Source of the DNA: an uncultured Pelosinus sp.
GTDB lineage: Bacteria > Bacillota > Negativicutes > Sporomusales > Acetonemataceae
Direction: 5' to 3'
Assembly (NCBI GenBank): GCA_900542835.1
Contig: UQPB01000002.1
Span: 104,513 to 168,512, forward strand
DNA: 64,000 nt
Shown here: piece by piece, positions 38,982 through 48,084 of the stretch
Numbering within the stretch: position 1 is the stretch's first letter
Layout: each line of letters opens with the position of its first letter
Made by a program: the position numbers and the translations under genes
The notes under the pieces: generated by a model
Databases searched by the model: none
The model's input: only the letters and a program-made list of their open reading frames with translations
Told to the model about the DNA's origin: nothing

Positions 38982-39632
38982 TTAGATGCTGCGCAGTTTT
39001 AGCGCGGCGATGGCTGCCGGGATATCGGCGGCGCCATAGATCGCTGACCCGGCGACCAGAATGTCAGCGCCGGCGGCTTGCAATTCTGCCGCGTTGACGG
39101 GCGTTACCCCGCCGTCGACTTCAATCAGCGCGGTCGCGTGCCGCTGCCGCAGCATTGCCTTCAGCCGGCAAATCTTATCAAGCGCCGCTGGAATAAATTG
39201 CTGGCCGCCAAAACCGGGATTTACACTCATGATCAAAATAAGATCAATACTATCAAGAATCTCTTCCAGCGCACACAGCGGCGTGGCCGGGTTGACAGCG
39301 ACACCGGCTTTCATCCCCTGCTCTTTAATGCTCTGAATCAGCCGGTGCAAATGCGGTGCTGCCTCGGCGTGGACGGTAAGAATGTCAGCGCCGGCGTCGG
39401 CAAACGCAAGTACATAATCCTGCGGCCGGTCGACCATTAAATGAACGTCAAACGGCAGACGGCTGACGCGGCGGATGGCTTTGACGACAGGGGCGCCAAA
39501 GGTCAGATTGGGCACAAAGTGGCCATCCATCACATCGATATGCAGGATATCGGCTCCGGCAGCTTCCACTTTGGCAATTTCCTGTTCGAGACGGGAAAAA
39601 TCGGCGGATAATATCGAAGGCGCTATTTGCAT
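38982..39632 (-). CDS. rpe: Ribulose-phosphate 3-epimerase
   Basis: This is a 216-residue TIM barrel that interconverts ribulose-5-phosphate and xylulose-5-phosphate. It has IAPSILSADFSRLEQEI, HIDVMDGHFVPNLTFG with the metal ligands, MSVNPGFGGQQFI and VDGGV near the end. It is the last gene of the operon, 2 nt after rsgA. Confidence 0.97.
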   Translation of the reverse strand: MQIAPSILSADFSRLEQEIAKVEAAGADILHIDVMDGHFVPNLTFGAPVVKAIRRVSRLPFDVHLMVDRPQDYVLAFADAGADILTVHAEAAPHLHRLIQSIKEQGMKAGVAVNPATPLCALEEILDSIDLILIMSVNPGFGGQQFIPAALDKICRLKAMLRQRHATALIEVDGGVTPVNAAELQAAGADILVAGSAIYGAADIPAAIAALKLRSI

Positions 39633-39634
39633 GT

Positions 39635-40510
39635 TTAATATCCTTTCCTTTTCTCACGCAACTCGGCCATTAACGCGGTGTACGCTTCATAGCGTTGCGG
39701 AAAAATGACGCCTTGCTCCACAGCCTCCTTGACTGCACATTGCGGTTCTTTTAAGTGCAGGCAGCTGGAGAAGCGGCATTGCGGCAGCAATGGCAGAAAT
39801 TCGCGAAAACAACGCATCAGTTCATTTTCTTCAATGTTGTTGAATTCGGTAAAACTGAAGCCCGGGGTATCGACAACAAATCCGCCGGCCTGCAGCGGCA
39901 ATAATTGCGCATAACGGGTGGTGTGCCGGCCGCGGCCGATCTTTTTGCTGACTTCCCCGGTTGTCAGGGTTAAGCCCGGCTGCAGCGCATTGAGCAGACT
40001 GGATTTACCGGCGCCTGACGGTCCGGCAAAAACCGTGACCTTATCGATCAGTAACGCCTGAAGCTGCTCAAGGTTCAGGCGTTGCTTGGCGGATACAAGC
40101 GTGACCGGATAACCGATTTGGCGATAACGGCCGGCCAGCTCGGTCATCGCTGCCGCGTCAGCCATATCCATTTTATTCACACAGAGGATCGCCGGCAAGC
40201 CCGACAGTTCAACCAAGGCGAGAAAGCGATCGACCAGGGCGGTGTTAATATCGGGATTAACAGCCGCAAAAGCGAGAATGACCTGATCGACATTGGCTAC
40301 CATCGGCCGTTTCAGCAGACTGCGCCGGGGCAGAATGGCTTCAATGACACCTTTAGTATCAGTCAGATGTTCGAATTGAACGATATCACCCACCAGCAGG
40401 GAAAACCGCTCCTGCTTGAAGCGGCCGCGCAGCGTGCAGGCAATGACGCTGTGGCCGGTTTGCACATAATAGAAACTGTTATAGGCTTTGATCACTGTCC
40501 CCTGATTCAC
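39635..40510 (-). CDS. rsgA: Ribosome small subunit-dependent GTPase RsgA
   Basis: This is a 291-residue circularly permuted GTPase acting in late 30S assembly. It has an N-terminal OB domain (residues 1-65), the G4 motif CVNKMD, the G1 motif GPSGAGKSSLLN after it, DTPGF (G3) and a C-terminal zinc site FSSCLHLKEPQCAV. It is the usual neighbour of prkC and rpe in Firmicutes. Confidence 0.97.
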   Translation of the reverse strand: MNQGTVIKAYNSFYYVQTGHSVIACTLRGRFKQERFSLLVGDIVQFEHLTDTKGVIEAILPRRSLLKRPMVANVDQVILAFAAVNPDINTALVDRFLALVELSGLPAILCVNKMDMADAAAMTELAGRYRQIGYPVTLVSAKQRLNLEQLQALLIDKVTVFAGPSGAGKSSLLNALQPGLTLTTGEVSKKIGRGRHTTRYAQLLPLQAGGFVVDTPGFSFTEFNNIEENELMRCFREFLPLLPQCRFSSCLHLKEPQCAVKEAVEQGVIFPQRYEAYTALMAELREKRKGY

Positions 40511-40524
40511 AGTCCGCCTCCCCG

Positions 40525-42387
40525 CTAAAATGTTTTTTCCTGCTGCAGGCTGTTGTTGATATACACCTGAATCCGGACGGGACTTGAGACCTCAAGCGTT
40601 TTTTCAATATGCTCGCCCGGTTTGTGAACCCCTTCATAAACGACCTCCCGGCCATTGGCATCGGTAGCGACAATCTGCACCGACTGACGGATCGGGCCCT
40701 GCGGCACATCCACCTGGATGGAAACCTGCCGGATTGAGCGTTCGATATTGTTTTTGGCGACACTCAGATCAACGGTGGAGTTAGCCTCTACTTCCGCGCC
40801 AGGCAGCGGGGTTTGGTTACTGATGGTGCCGCTGGGATATTTGTCGCTCTGTTCCTCGGTCACCTTGCCAAGCTTCAGTTTCAGCGTTTCCAACTGCGTC
40901 ACCGCCGCATTGAGACTGGCGCCGCGGAAATCCGGCAGGCTGATTTTGCGCGGTTCCGGTCCCTTGCTGAGACTGAGATCAACGCTGGAGCCCTTGCTAA
41001 TCTGCACCGGCGGCCGCGGATTCTGGTTGATGACCGTTTCCGGGGCGGCATCAGCCGAATAGACCTCCTCCACCTTGCCGACAACCAGGCCGGCGTTTTT
41101 CAACTGCAGCTCCGCGTCGCGGCGATTCAGCCCGCGTACGTCAGGTACGCTGGCAATCTCGCCGCCGCGGCTGACAACAATGGTGACAGTACGCTGCTCT
41201 TTTACGGTGGCGCCGGCTTCCGGGCTCTGGGATATGACATAGCCTAGAGGGACTTTATCATTAAAGGCATCTGTCTGCGTCACTCGCAAATTAGCCTCTT
41301 CCAGCATATTGCGGGCGGTTTCGGCGTGCTTGCCGACGACATTAGGCACGGCGATTTCACTTGCGACCCAAAACTTGCCAAAGGCAAGGAAAGCCCCCAG
41401 GCCGAAACCAAGAACAAGCAGTCCCAGCAGAGCAATAATGCCCCAGCGGGATGTGAAAGACAGCTTGCGGGATGAGCCACCGGTCTGACCGGATTCCACA
41501 TCCGTCATTTTCGGCAGTACCTGGGTAGGATAATCATCTTTGCTCAGCCGTTTGGTATGCTGGTCGCGGGAATAGCTTTGGGCAAGCTGCAGATCGGCAA
41601 TCAGGCCTTCCATATTGGCGTAGCGCTCTTCCGGATTTTTGGCCAGCGATTTGACAACAATCATATCTAAAACCGGCGGAATATCCGGATTCAGTTCGCG
41701 CGGCGGCCGTACCTCCTCCTGCAAATGTTTGAGCGCAATACTGATTGGTGTTTCGCCGGTAAAGGGGACATTGCCAGTAAGCATCTCATAAATGACAATT
41801 CCAAGCGAGTAGATATCCGACTTCTCTGTAATCATGACGCCTTTTGCCTGTTCCGGTGAGAAATAGTGCACTGAGCCTAAAATCGTGCCAGTCTGCGTCA
41901 TCGTGGCTGAGGTCGCGGCGCGGGCAATGCCAAAATCAGTAACCTTTACCCTGCCGGTGCGGGTAATCAGAATATTATGCGGCTTAATGTCGCAATGGAT
42001 TATTTTATTCTGATGGGCGTTCTCCAGCGCTTCGGCAATTTCTGTCGCAATAAATACGGCCATTTCCGTCGGCAGCGGCCCTAGTCTTTGAATCCGCTGT
42101 TTTAAGGTTTCGCCGGAAATATACTCCATAACAATGTAGTCCACATCCTGATCTTTGCCGACATCATAAATGTTGACAATATTGGGATGCGATAGTCGCG
42201 CGGCCGCCTGCGCCTCCCGCTGAAAACGGGTAATAAATTCATCATCGTTATTGAATTGTGGATGCAGAATCTTGACAGCAACTGAGCGGTCAAGCAATTT
42301 GTCGTGAGCGCGGTAGACATCGGCCATGCCGCCGCTGCCGACGCATTCGAGCAAAGTATAACGGTCATCCAGAGTCCGGTTAATCAT
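40525..42387 (-). CDS. prkC: PASTA-domain serine/threonine protein kinase
   Basis: This is a 620-residue membrane kinase. The kinase domain (about 1-270) has the glycine loop ECVGSGGMADVYRAHD, the lysine in VAVKIL, the catalytic loop HCDIKPHNIL and DFGIARA. One transmembrane helix lies around 315-335, followed by three PASTA repeats (about 345-550) that bind peptidoglycan fragments, and a C-terminal beta domain. The HRD arginine is Cys here. ATG 42387 is chosen, 6 nt after AAGGAGGTG; the in-frame GTG at 42396 falls within the ribosome site. It overlaps the upstream pbpA gene by 8 nt and pairs with the PP2C phosphatase of the same operon. Confidence 0.96.
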   Translation of the reverse strand: MINRTLDDRYTLLECVGSGGMADVYRAHDKLLDRSVAVKILHPQFNNDDEFITRFQREAQAAARLSHPNIVNIYDVGKDQDVDYIVMEYISGETLKQRIQRLGPLPTEMAVFIATEIAEALENAHQNKIIHCDIKPHNILITRTGRVKVTDFGIARAATSATMTQTGTILGSVHYFSPEQAKGVMITEKSDIYSLGIVIYEMLTGNVPFTGETPISIALKHLQEEVRPPRELNPDIPPVLDMIVVKSLAKNPEERYANMEGLIADLQLAQSYSRDQHTKRLSKDDYPTQVLPKMTDVESGQTGGSSRKLSFTSRWGIIALLGLLVLGFGLGAFLAFGKFWVASEIAVPNVVGKHAETARNMLEEANLRVTQTDAFNDKVPLGYVISQSPEAGATVKEQRTVTIVVSRGGEIASVPDVRGLNRRDAELQLKNAGLVVGKVEEVYSADAAPETVINQNPRPPVQISKGSSVDLSLSKGPEPRKISLPDFRGASLNAAVTQLETLKLKLGKVTEEQSDKYPSGTISNQTPLPGAEVEANSTVDLSVAKNNIERSIRQVSIQVDVPQGPIRQSVQIVATDANGREVVYEGVHKPGEHIEKTLEVSSPVRIQVYINNSLQQEKTF

Positions 42388-43801
42388 GCGCATCACCTCC
42401 TTGGCGTACTGCGTAGGATAATAGCTGACCGGCTAAAGGCGCCGCAGCGGCGCCGCCTGAACCGGCATTTTCAAGAATAATGGCGATGGCGAAACGGGGC
42501 TCGTCCACCGGTGCAAACCCGATGAACCAGGCATGTGAGTCGCCATGAGGGTTCTCGGCCGATCCCGTCTTGCCGGCGACAGCAGCCGAGTAGGCGTTGG
42601 CGCCGGCGCCGGTGCCGCGTTTGGCCGCCGTCGCCATCATCGCTGCGACACGGTCCGCGGTCGCTGCGGTTGCCGCCCGCAGCCATTGCCGCGGCTGCGT
42701 CTGTGTCAGCACCTCTCCCTGGGCGGATACAACCTGATTGATGAGATACGGCTTCATCACAACACCTTTATTGGCAAAGGCCGCCGCCACCGTCGCCATT
42801 TTCAGCGGTGTGGTCAGCAGACTGCCCTGGCCAATGCCGGTTTGGGCCAGGTCCCCGTCACCCAGCTGGCTGAAATCAGGCAGCTGACTCGCCGCTTCGT
42901 TAAGTTCGTCGTCTGTCAGCTCGAAGCCGAAGCGGTTATAAACGGCGGCCATTTGGCTTCTGCCCAGTTCAAGCGCCAGGGTGGCAAATGTCACATTGCA
43001 GGATACGGTCAGCGCCTGCTCCAGGTTCAGGCGGCCGTGAACCGCGTCGCCGGCTTCGTGCAGCACGTAGTCCGGCGGAATCCGCAGCTGCCCCTCGCAA
43101 AGAAATTGCCGCTGCTCGCTTGCTTTGTTTTGCTGCAGGGCAGCGTCGGCAACCATGACTTTAACGGTCGATCCCGGCGGATAAAGACCTTGAACCGCAC
43201 GATTTAAAAGCGGACTGGCACTATCCCTGGCAATAGTATTCCACTCTTTTTCGATTGCATTAGGATTAAAACTCGGTTTACTGACCGCAGCCAAAACGGC
43301 GCCGCTTCTGGCGTTCAGCAGTACAATTGCGCCGCGGCGATTGCCAAGCAGGCGATATGCCTGCTGTTGCAGGGAAAGATCTAGCGTAAGCAGCAATGAA
43401 TCGCCATTCTTGGGCTGCAGCAGCCGGCCGGCAGGGCCTATCTGTCGCCAGGGACGGGAGTAACCAGACAGGTCTGAGCCGCGGGCCGCTTCCAGGCCGG
43501 CGCGGCCGTAAGTCAGGCTGTCATAGCCAATAAGATGGGCAAACACGTCCGCATAGGGATAATCGCGCCGATAACCGCCGTTCTGGTCAGGCAGGCTCTG
43601 CGCCAGGACCTCGCCGCCTCTGGCGATAATTTTGCCGCGCTCAATGCCCTTGGCTTCAATCTGCGTCCGTTTATTCAGCGGATGAGCCAGCCAAAATTCA
43701 TGCCGGAAAACCTGAATAAAGCCAATATGCGCAAGCAGCAACAGCAGCAGGCCGCAGCCGCCAATGGCGACGATGCGGATTTGTCGTCTGATTTTGTTCA
43801 T
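42380..43801 (-). CDS. Penicillin-binding protein transpeptidase (PbpA/FtsI class B)
   Basis: This 473-residue class B PBP has an N-terminal membrane anchor (about 10-30), a dimerisation region with RGKIIARGGEVLAQS, and the transpeptidase motifs: SxxK in PPGSTVKVMVADAA, SxN in TVSCNVTFA and KTG in AGKTGSAENPHGD. It cross-links peptidoglycan together with the RodA/FtsW polymerase encoded just upstream (4-nt overlap). It resembles mycobacterial PbpA in size and position. Confidence 0.93.
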   Translation of the reverse strand: MNKIRRQIRIVAIGGCGLLLLLLAHIGFIQVFRHEFWLAHPLNKRTQIEAKGIERGKIIARGGEVLAQSLPDQNGGYRRDYPYADVFAHLIGYDSLTYGRAGLEAARGSDLSGYSRPWRQIGPAGRLLQPKNGDSLLLTLDLSLQQQAYRLLGNRRGAIVLLNARSGAVLAAVSKPSFNPNAIEKEWNTIARDSASPLLNRAVQGLYPPGSTVKVMVADAALQQNKASEQRQFLCEGQLRIPPDYVLHEAGDAVHGRLNLEQALTVSCNVTFATLALELGRSQMAAVYNRFGFELTDDELNEAASQLPDFSQLGDGDLAQTGIGQGSLLTTPLKMATVAAAFANKGVVMKPYLINQVVSAQGEVLTQTQPRQWLRAATAATADRVAAMMATAAKRGTGAGANAYSAAVAGKTGSAENPHGDSHAWFIGFAPVDEPRFAIAIILENAGSGGAAAAPLAGQLLSYAVRQGGDAHD

Positions 43802-45045
43802 TGGATCGCCTCAGCGGAAAATGAGGCTACTATTCCTGCCAGGATAAAGCTGGACAGCAGCGAACTGCCGCCATAACTGATAAACGGCAGTGTGATTCCC
43901 GTCATTGGCAGCAAATTGGTTGTGCCGGCAAGAATAATAAATATCTGCAGGCATAGCAGCAGTGACAGTCCCGCCCCGGTCAAACCGGCAAAAACCGTCC
44001 GACTGCGGAGCGCGATGCCAAAGCAGCGGTAAAGCAGCAGCAGATAAAGCATAAGGATACAGGCTACGCCGGCAAAGCCCAATTCTTCACCGATGGCGGA
44101 AAAAATAAAGTCGGTATGCACTTCCGGAATCAACTCCGGATGCCCCGCTGCCAGACCGGAGCCGAACACGCCGCCCGATCCCAGTGCGAACAGGGATTGC
44201 AGCAGTTGATAGGCGCTGCCGTCCGGATCGGCCCAGGGCGTTAGCCAGATATCGATGCGGGTTCGTACATGTGGGAACAAGTGGTAAGCGACAGCGGAGC
44301 CACAAGCAAAAAACAGGGATCCCAGCGCAGCGATCGCCCAGCGGCCGCTTGCCAGACAGGTGAGAATCAGTGCGGAACCAAAATAGAGCAACGCCGCTCC
44401 CAGGTCCCGCTGCACCACCAGCATCAGCATTGCCAGCCCCCATACAGCCAGCAACGGCGCAAGAAAGCGGAAATGCGGCAGCTGCAGCGGCCCAATTCGC
44501 GTCAGCGATTGTCCCAGTTCAATGTGGCGGCTGCTCAGATAGCCGCTGATAAAGATGATGATACACAGGCGGGAAAATTCCGACGGCTGCACCCGGAACG
44601 AGCCGAGAGCCAGCCAATTCTTATTCCCGCCAATGTCAACGCCGAATAGCAGCGTGACCAGCAGCAGCACTATTCCCAGCAGACCGATACTGTATTTGTA
44701 GCGGTAGAGCTGCCCCAGGCGGCGCCGCTTTAACACAACCGCGCCAAAGGCGCAGACGCCGAGTGCCGCCCAGGCCAATTGCGGCCAAAACAGGGCCGGC
44801 TTAAGGCGAAAGATAAATACCAGTCCGATCGCTGTCAGAAAACAGGTCAGCGGCAGCAGCAGCCGGTCGACGGCCGGTGCCGTTTTGGCCAGCGCTGCCT
44901 GGATCAACAGCCAGAAGCAGCCAAGTGCAAATACGGCCAGCAGCGGCGCCGGCGCGAATGCGCCGCGATACAGACTGACGCTGAGGATTCCGGCCGCCAG
45001 GAACAGGATGCTGATCAGGGTCAGTTCGTATGGCGCCCGGGTCAT
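43798..45045 (-). CDS. RodA/FtsW-type peptidoglycan polymerase (SEDS)
   Basis: This is a 415-residue protein with about ten transmembrane segments. It shows the SEDS motifs GSFRVQPSEFSRL, VQRDLGAALLYFGSA and the C-terminal NLLPMTGITLPFISYGGSSL. It polymerises lipid II glycans. Its gene overlaps prpC and pbpA by 4 nt each, so polymerase, transpeptidase and phosphatase are made together. Confidence 0.93.
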   Translation of the reverse strand: MTRAPYELTLISILFLAAGILSVSLYRGAFAPAPLLAVFALGCFWLLIQAALAKTAPAVDRLLLPLTCFLTAIGLVFIFRLKPALFWPQLAWAALGVCAFGAVVLKRRRLGQLYRYKYSIGLLGIVLLLVTLLFGVDIGGNKNWLALGSFRVQPSEFSRLCIIIFISGYLSSRHIELGQSLTRIGPLQLPHFRFLAPLLAVWGLAMLMLVVQRDLGAALLYFGSALILTCLASGRWAIAALGSLFFACGSAVAYHLFPHVRTRIDIWLTPWADPDGSAYQLLQSLFALGSGGVFGSGLAAGHPELIPEVHTDFIFSAIGEELGFAGVACILMLYLLLLYRCFGIALRSRTVFAGLTGAGLSLLLCLQIFIILAGTTNLLPMTGITLPFISYGGSSLLSSFILAGIVASFSAEAIQ

Positions 45046-45767
45046 GACTTGGCCTCTTGCTGCAACAGCATGACGGTAATGTTATCCAGACCGCCGGCGT
45101 GGTTTGCCGCATCGACCAGCATAGCCAGCCGTTCGTTCAGGCTGGCTTCAGCCGCGAGTACAGCTTCGATCTGCGAGTCTTCCAGCATGCCGGTCAAGCC
45201 ATCGGTACATAGCATCAAAATATCGCCGGCAGCCCACTCCAGTTCGGTAAAATCAATTTGGACTGCAGCGGCGGCACCAATTGCCCGGGTTAAAATGTTG
45301 CGTTGCGGATGGGTACGGGTCTCCTCAGGCGTAATGCTGCCATTACGGGCCAGTTCCCACACCAGCGAATGGTCATCGGTTACCTGGCGGAGCTTGCCGG
45401 CGTGGAAAAGATACAACCGGCTGTCGCCGACATGGCCGCAGTATATCTTTTCGCTTTCAATACAGACGGCAGTCAGCGTAGTACCCATGCCCAGACACAG
45501 CGGATCGGACTGCGAGCGGCAGAAGACCGCCTGGTTGGCCGCATCGATTCCCTGCTCCAGCCGTGTGAGCGCGGTTGTGGACGGATCGATTGCGGCAAGT
45601 GTGTCGAGCAGGGTTTGAATCGCCAGCTTGCTGGCGATTTCACCGGCCACGTGTCCTCCCATTCCGTCAGCGACGACAAACAGTCCGGGGGCGATTGCCG
45701 CGTAGTTGTCTTCATTAACAGGTCTGACCAAGCCGATATGCGATGTTGCGGAAACCAGCAATCTCAT
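45042..45767 (-). CDS. prpC: PP2C-family serine/threonine phosphatase
   Basis: This is a 241-residue PPM phosphatase. It has VRPVNEDNYA, the metal motif VADGMGGHVAGEIAS, GDSRLYLFHAGKLRQVTDDHS and LMLCTDGLTGML, then GGLDNITVML. It removes phosphates placed by the PrkC kinase encoded two genes downstream of its partners. Its start is 1 nt from the end of the FHA gene. Confidence 0.96.
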   Translation of the reverse strand: MRLLVSATSHIGLVRPVNEDNYAAIAPGLFVVADGMGGHVAGEIASKLAIQTLLDTLAAIDPSTTALTRLEQGIDAANQAVFCRSQSDPLCLGMGTTLTAVCIESEKIYCGHVGDSRLYLFHAGKLRQVTDDHSLVWELARNGSITPEETRTHPQRNILTRAIGAAAAVQIDFTELEWAAGDILMLCTDGLTGMLEDSQIEAVLAAEASLNERLAMLVDAANHAGGLDNITVMLLQQEAKS

Positions 45768-46217
45768 TCACTCCTCAAACTGAAAAATCGTATTGCCGAT
45801 CGTAATGGTGTCGCCTGGGTTCAGCCTGGCATCGCCCTCAAGGCGGCAGTTGTTATGCAGGGTTCCGTTGGTGCTCTGCAGATCGGACAGCAGGTATCCG
45901 TCGGGACCGTAAGCAATGCAGGCGTGTTCGGCGGAAACCGTCGTCTCCGTAATGACCAGCTCATTGATTTCGCTGCGGCCGATGTTCAGTGTTTCGCCGA
46001 CCGCTATTTCGCTTTCGCCGCTTGTCAGAAAACCGCGGTTTAACACCTTTAGTTTAGCCGAATGCGGTCTGGCAGCCGGTTTTACCGCCGCGTCCGGGCG
46101 GTAGAAATCAATATAAACCAGCCGGATGACCCGGTAGAGAAACAGCAGCAGCAGCAGCAGCATTGCATATTGCAGCAAGATGACCGGCAGCGCCGAGGTC
46201 AGCAGTTTATGCAGCAT
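45768..46217 (-). CDS. FHA domain membrane-anchored protein (FhaB/FipA-like)
   Basis: This 149-residue protein has one N-terminal transmembrane helix (about 5-30), a short linker and a C-terminal FHA domain. The phosphothreonine-binding pattern is GRSEINELVI, SAEHACI and LQSTNGTLHNN. It resembles actinobacterial FhaB, which links kinase signalling to cell-wall synthesis. It lies 2 nt after fhaA. Confidence 0.9.
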   Translation of the reverse strand: MLHKLLTSALPVILLQYAMLLLLLLFLYRVIRLVYIDFYRPDAAVKPAARPHSAKLKVLNRGFLTSGESEIAVGETLNIGRSEINELVITETTVSAEHACIAYGPDGYLLSDLQSTNGTLHNNCRLEGDARLNPGDTITIGNTIFQFEE

Positions 46218-46219
46218 GC

Positions 46220-46978
46220 TTATTTCACCTCATACAAAATAACCGTGTTTCCCAGTCTGATACGGTCGCCAGCATGAAGCTGCTTGCGGGACACGCGATG
46301 CTGATTGACATAAGTCCCGTTCAGGCTTTTGGCGTCGTAAATACTGTGGGCTCCCTGTTCAAAAACAATATAGGCATGCAGGCGGGAAATATTGACATCA
46401 CTCAACGGCAAGTCATTGGTATCGCGCCGTCCCAAATTAACTCGTTTGCCGCCGATATCGACCGCGAGTCCCGCATCATTGCCTTCAATTACCGTCAATG
46501 AGGCTTCAAGCCCGACAAATCGTAGCGGTGCTTCCCTGTGCACAGGAATATCAAAAACCTGCGTGCCCGATAACTCATCACAGGCAGCGGGCGCGGCAGC
46601 CGCTTGCTTCAACTCGGAAAAAGCGGTATCAATGCGAAACTCACCGCGTTTGAGTCCCGGATCGCTGCTGATTTCAATAACCGGCCTGTCCGGCAGCGTG
46701 TAGTCCTTTTTTTTCGCGTATTCCTGAACGTACGTCCGCAGCTCGTCGCTGATCAAGCTCAGCGACGCTTCCAGCTTGGTAAAATCCTGCAGTGTTACAT
46801 AGATACGATAGCGGTCAGGTATGTAAACGCGGGCGATTCCTACCTTCTTATCCCGTTCGATCAGGCGCTGCAGCTGCTTTGCCAGTTCTACCGGCTGTAC
46901 GCCGCTGGAGAATTTCCGGTTGAAAAAATCCTCCAGGTGGCTGCCAATAAAATTCTCCAGTGAACGTACAAATTTCAA
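46220..46978 (-). CDS. DUF3662 and FHA domain protein (FhaA-like)
   Basis: This 252-residue protein has an N-terminal DUF3662 domain (about 1-120, with VQPVELAKQLQRLIERDKKV and VPNRYxx-like YIPDRYRIYVT) and a C-terminal FHA domain (NLGRRDTNDLPL, VNISRLHAYI, DAKSLNGTYVN). This is the layout of mycobacterial FhaA. The start is TTG 46978, after GGAGTG; longer in-frame starts overlap the promoter. It is the first gene of the cell-wall signalling operon. Confidence 0.9.
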   Translation of the reverse strand: MKFVRSLENFIGSHLEDFFNRKFSSGVQPVELAKQLQRLIERDKKVGIARVYIPDRYRIYVTLQDFTKLEASLSLISDELRTYVQEYAKKKDYTLPDRPVIEISSDPGLKRGEFRIDTAFSELKQAAAAPAACDELSGTQVFDIPVHREAPLRFVGLEASLTVIEGNDAGLAVDIGGKRVNLGRRDTNDLPLSDVNISRLHAYIVFEQGAHSIYDAKSLNGTYVNQHRVSRKQLHAGDRIRLGNTVILYEVK

Positions 46979-47009
46979 GTAAAACACTCCATTGTTATAA
47001 TATGACATC

Positions 47010-47038
47010 ATTATAGGCGATTTGCGGCACAGAGTCAA
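47010..47038 (-). promoter_or_regulatory. Promoter of the fhaA-prkC operon
   Basis: On the minus strand TTGACT (47038-47033) and TATAAT (47015-47010) are separated by exactly 17 nt, a near-perfect sigma-A promoter. The -35 box overlaps the stop codon of rlmN, so the operon has its own start within the larger gene run. Confidence 0.75.
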
Positions 47039-48084
47039 AGCGGTCTTGCTGCACGGCGGCGGAGCTGGCCGCAGGCGGCCTGGATTTCCGTTCCCATTTC
47101 CCGCCTGAGGGTGACGCTGACACGGTTGCGCCGCAGCATGTCCTCAAAGCGGGCAACGGCGTCCGGTCCGGGACGGTTCAGCCCTTTTTCCGGTACGGGA
47201 TTGACCGGAATCAGGTTGACATGCGCCAGCCGGCCCGACAGCAGCTGCGCCAATTCCAGGGCCGCAGCGGCGCTGTCATTGACACCGGCGATTAAAATAT
47301 ATTCATAGGTAACCCGCCGACCGGTACGGCTGGCGTAATGATCCGCCGCCTGCAGCACCGCCGCCAGCGGATAGCGCCGGTTGACCGGCATCAGCCGGGA
47401 GCGCAGGGCATCGTTGGACGCATGCAGAGAAACCGCCAGTGTCAGCGGAATATTTTCCTCGGCCAGCTTCACGATACCGGGAACAATGCCGGAGGTCGAC
47501 AGCGTAAAGCTGCGGTAGCTCATCGCATAGCAGTATGGCTGATGGCAAAGCCTGATAAACCGCAGCACCTGATCATAATTGACCAGCGGTTCTCCCATGC
47601 CCATGATGACAACTGAGTCGACTTTTTGACCGGCTGCGGCAAGATAGCTATTGACCCAGGCGACCTGGGCCAGGATTTCGCCGCTGTTTAGATCGCGGCT
47701 AACGCCGTTTAGGGTTGAGGCGCAAAATTCACAGCCCATGGCGCAGCCAACCTGCGTGGAGACACAAACACTATTGCCGTATGGCTGGCGCATCAACACG
47801 GTTTCGACGCTGGCGCCATCGGAAAGGGCCAGCAAAAATTTCACCGTTTTTTGATCAAGTGACTGCTGCTGGTCCAACAGACTCGGCTCATCGATGCAAA
47901 ACTGTTCGCTCAGCAGGTCACGCTGCGATCGCGAAAGGCTGGTCATATCGGCGAAGCGGGTGACACCACGGCGGTAGAGCCAGTCAGCAATCTGACTGCC
48001 GCGGTACTTCTCAAATCCAAACGGCTGTAAAGCGGCCGCAATTTCGTCGGCAAACAGGCCATAAAGAGACTTCACTGCCGTCAC
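47035..48084 (-). CDS. rlmN: 23S rRNA/tRNA adenine-C2 methyltransferase RlmN
   Basis: This is a 349-residue radical SAM enzyme that methylates A2503 of 23S rRNA and A37 of tRNAs. The cluster motif CAMGCEFCAS is present, with GMGEPLVNYDQVLRF, STSGIVPGI, HASND and the catalytic Cys near the end (IQAACGQL). It overlaps rsmB by 4 nt. Confidence 0.97.
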   Translation of the reverse strand: MTAVKSLYGLFADEIAAALQPFGFEKYRGSQIADWLYRRGVTRFADMTSLSRSQRDLLSEQFCIDEPSLLDQQQSLDQKTVKFLLALSDGASVETVLMRQPYGNSVCVSTQVGCAMGCEFCASTLNGVSRDLNSGEILAQVAWVNSYLAAAGQKVDSVVIMGMGEPLVNYDQVLRFIRLCHQPYCYAMSYRSFTLSTSGIVPGIVKLAEENIPLTLAVSLHASNDALRSRLMPVNRRYPLAAVLQAADHYASRTGRRVTYEYILIAGVNDSAAAALELAQLLSGRLAHVNLIPVNPVPEKGLNRPGPDAVARFEDMLRRNRVSVTLRREMGTEIQAACGQLRRRAARPL

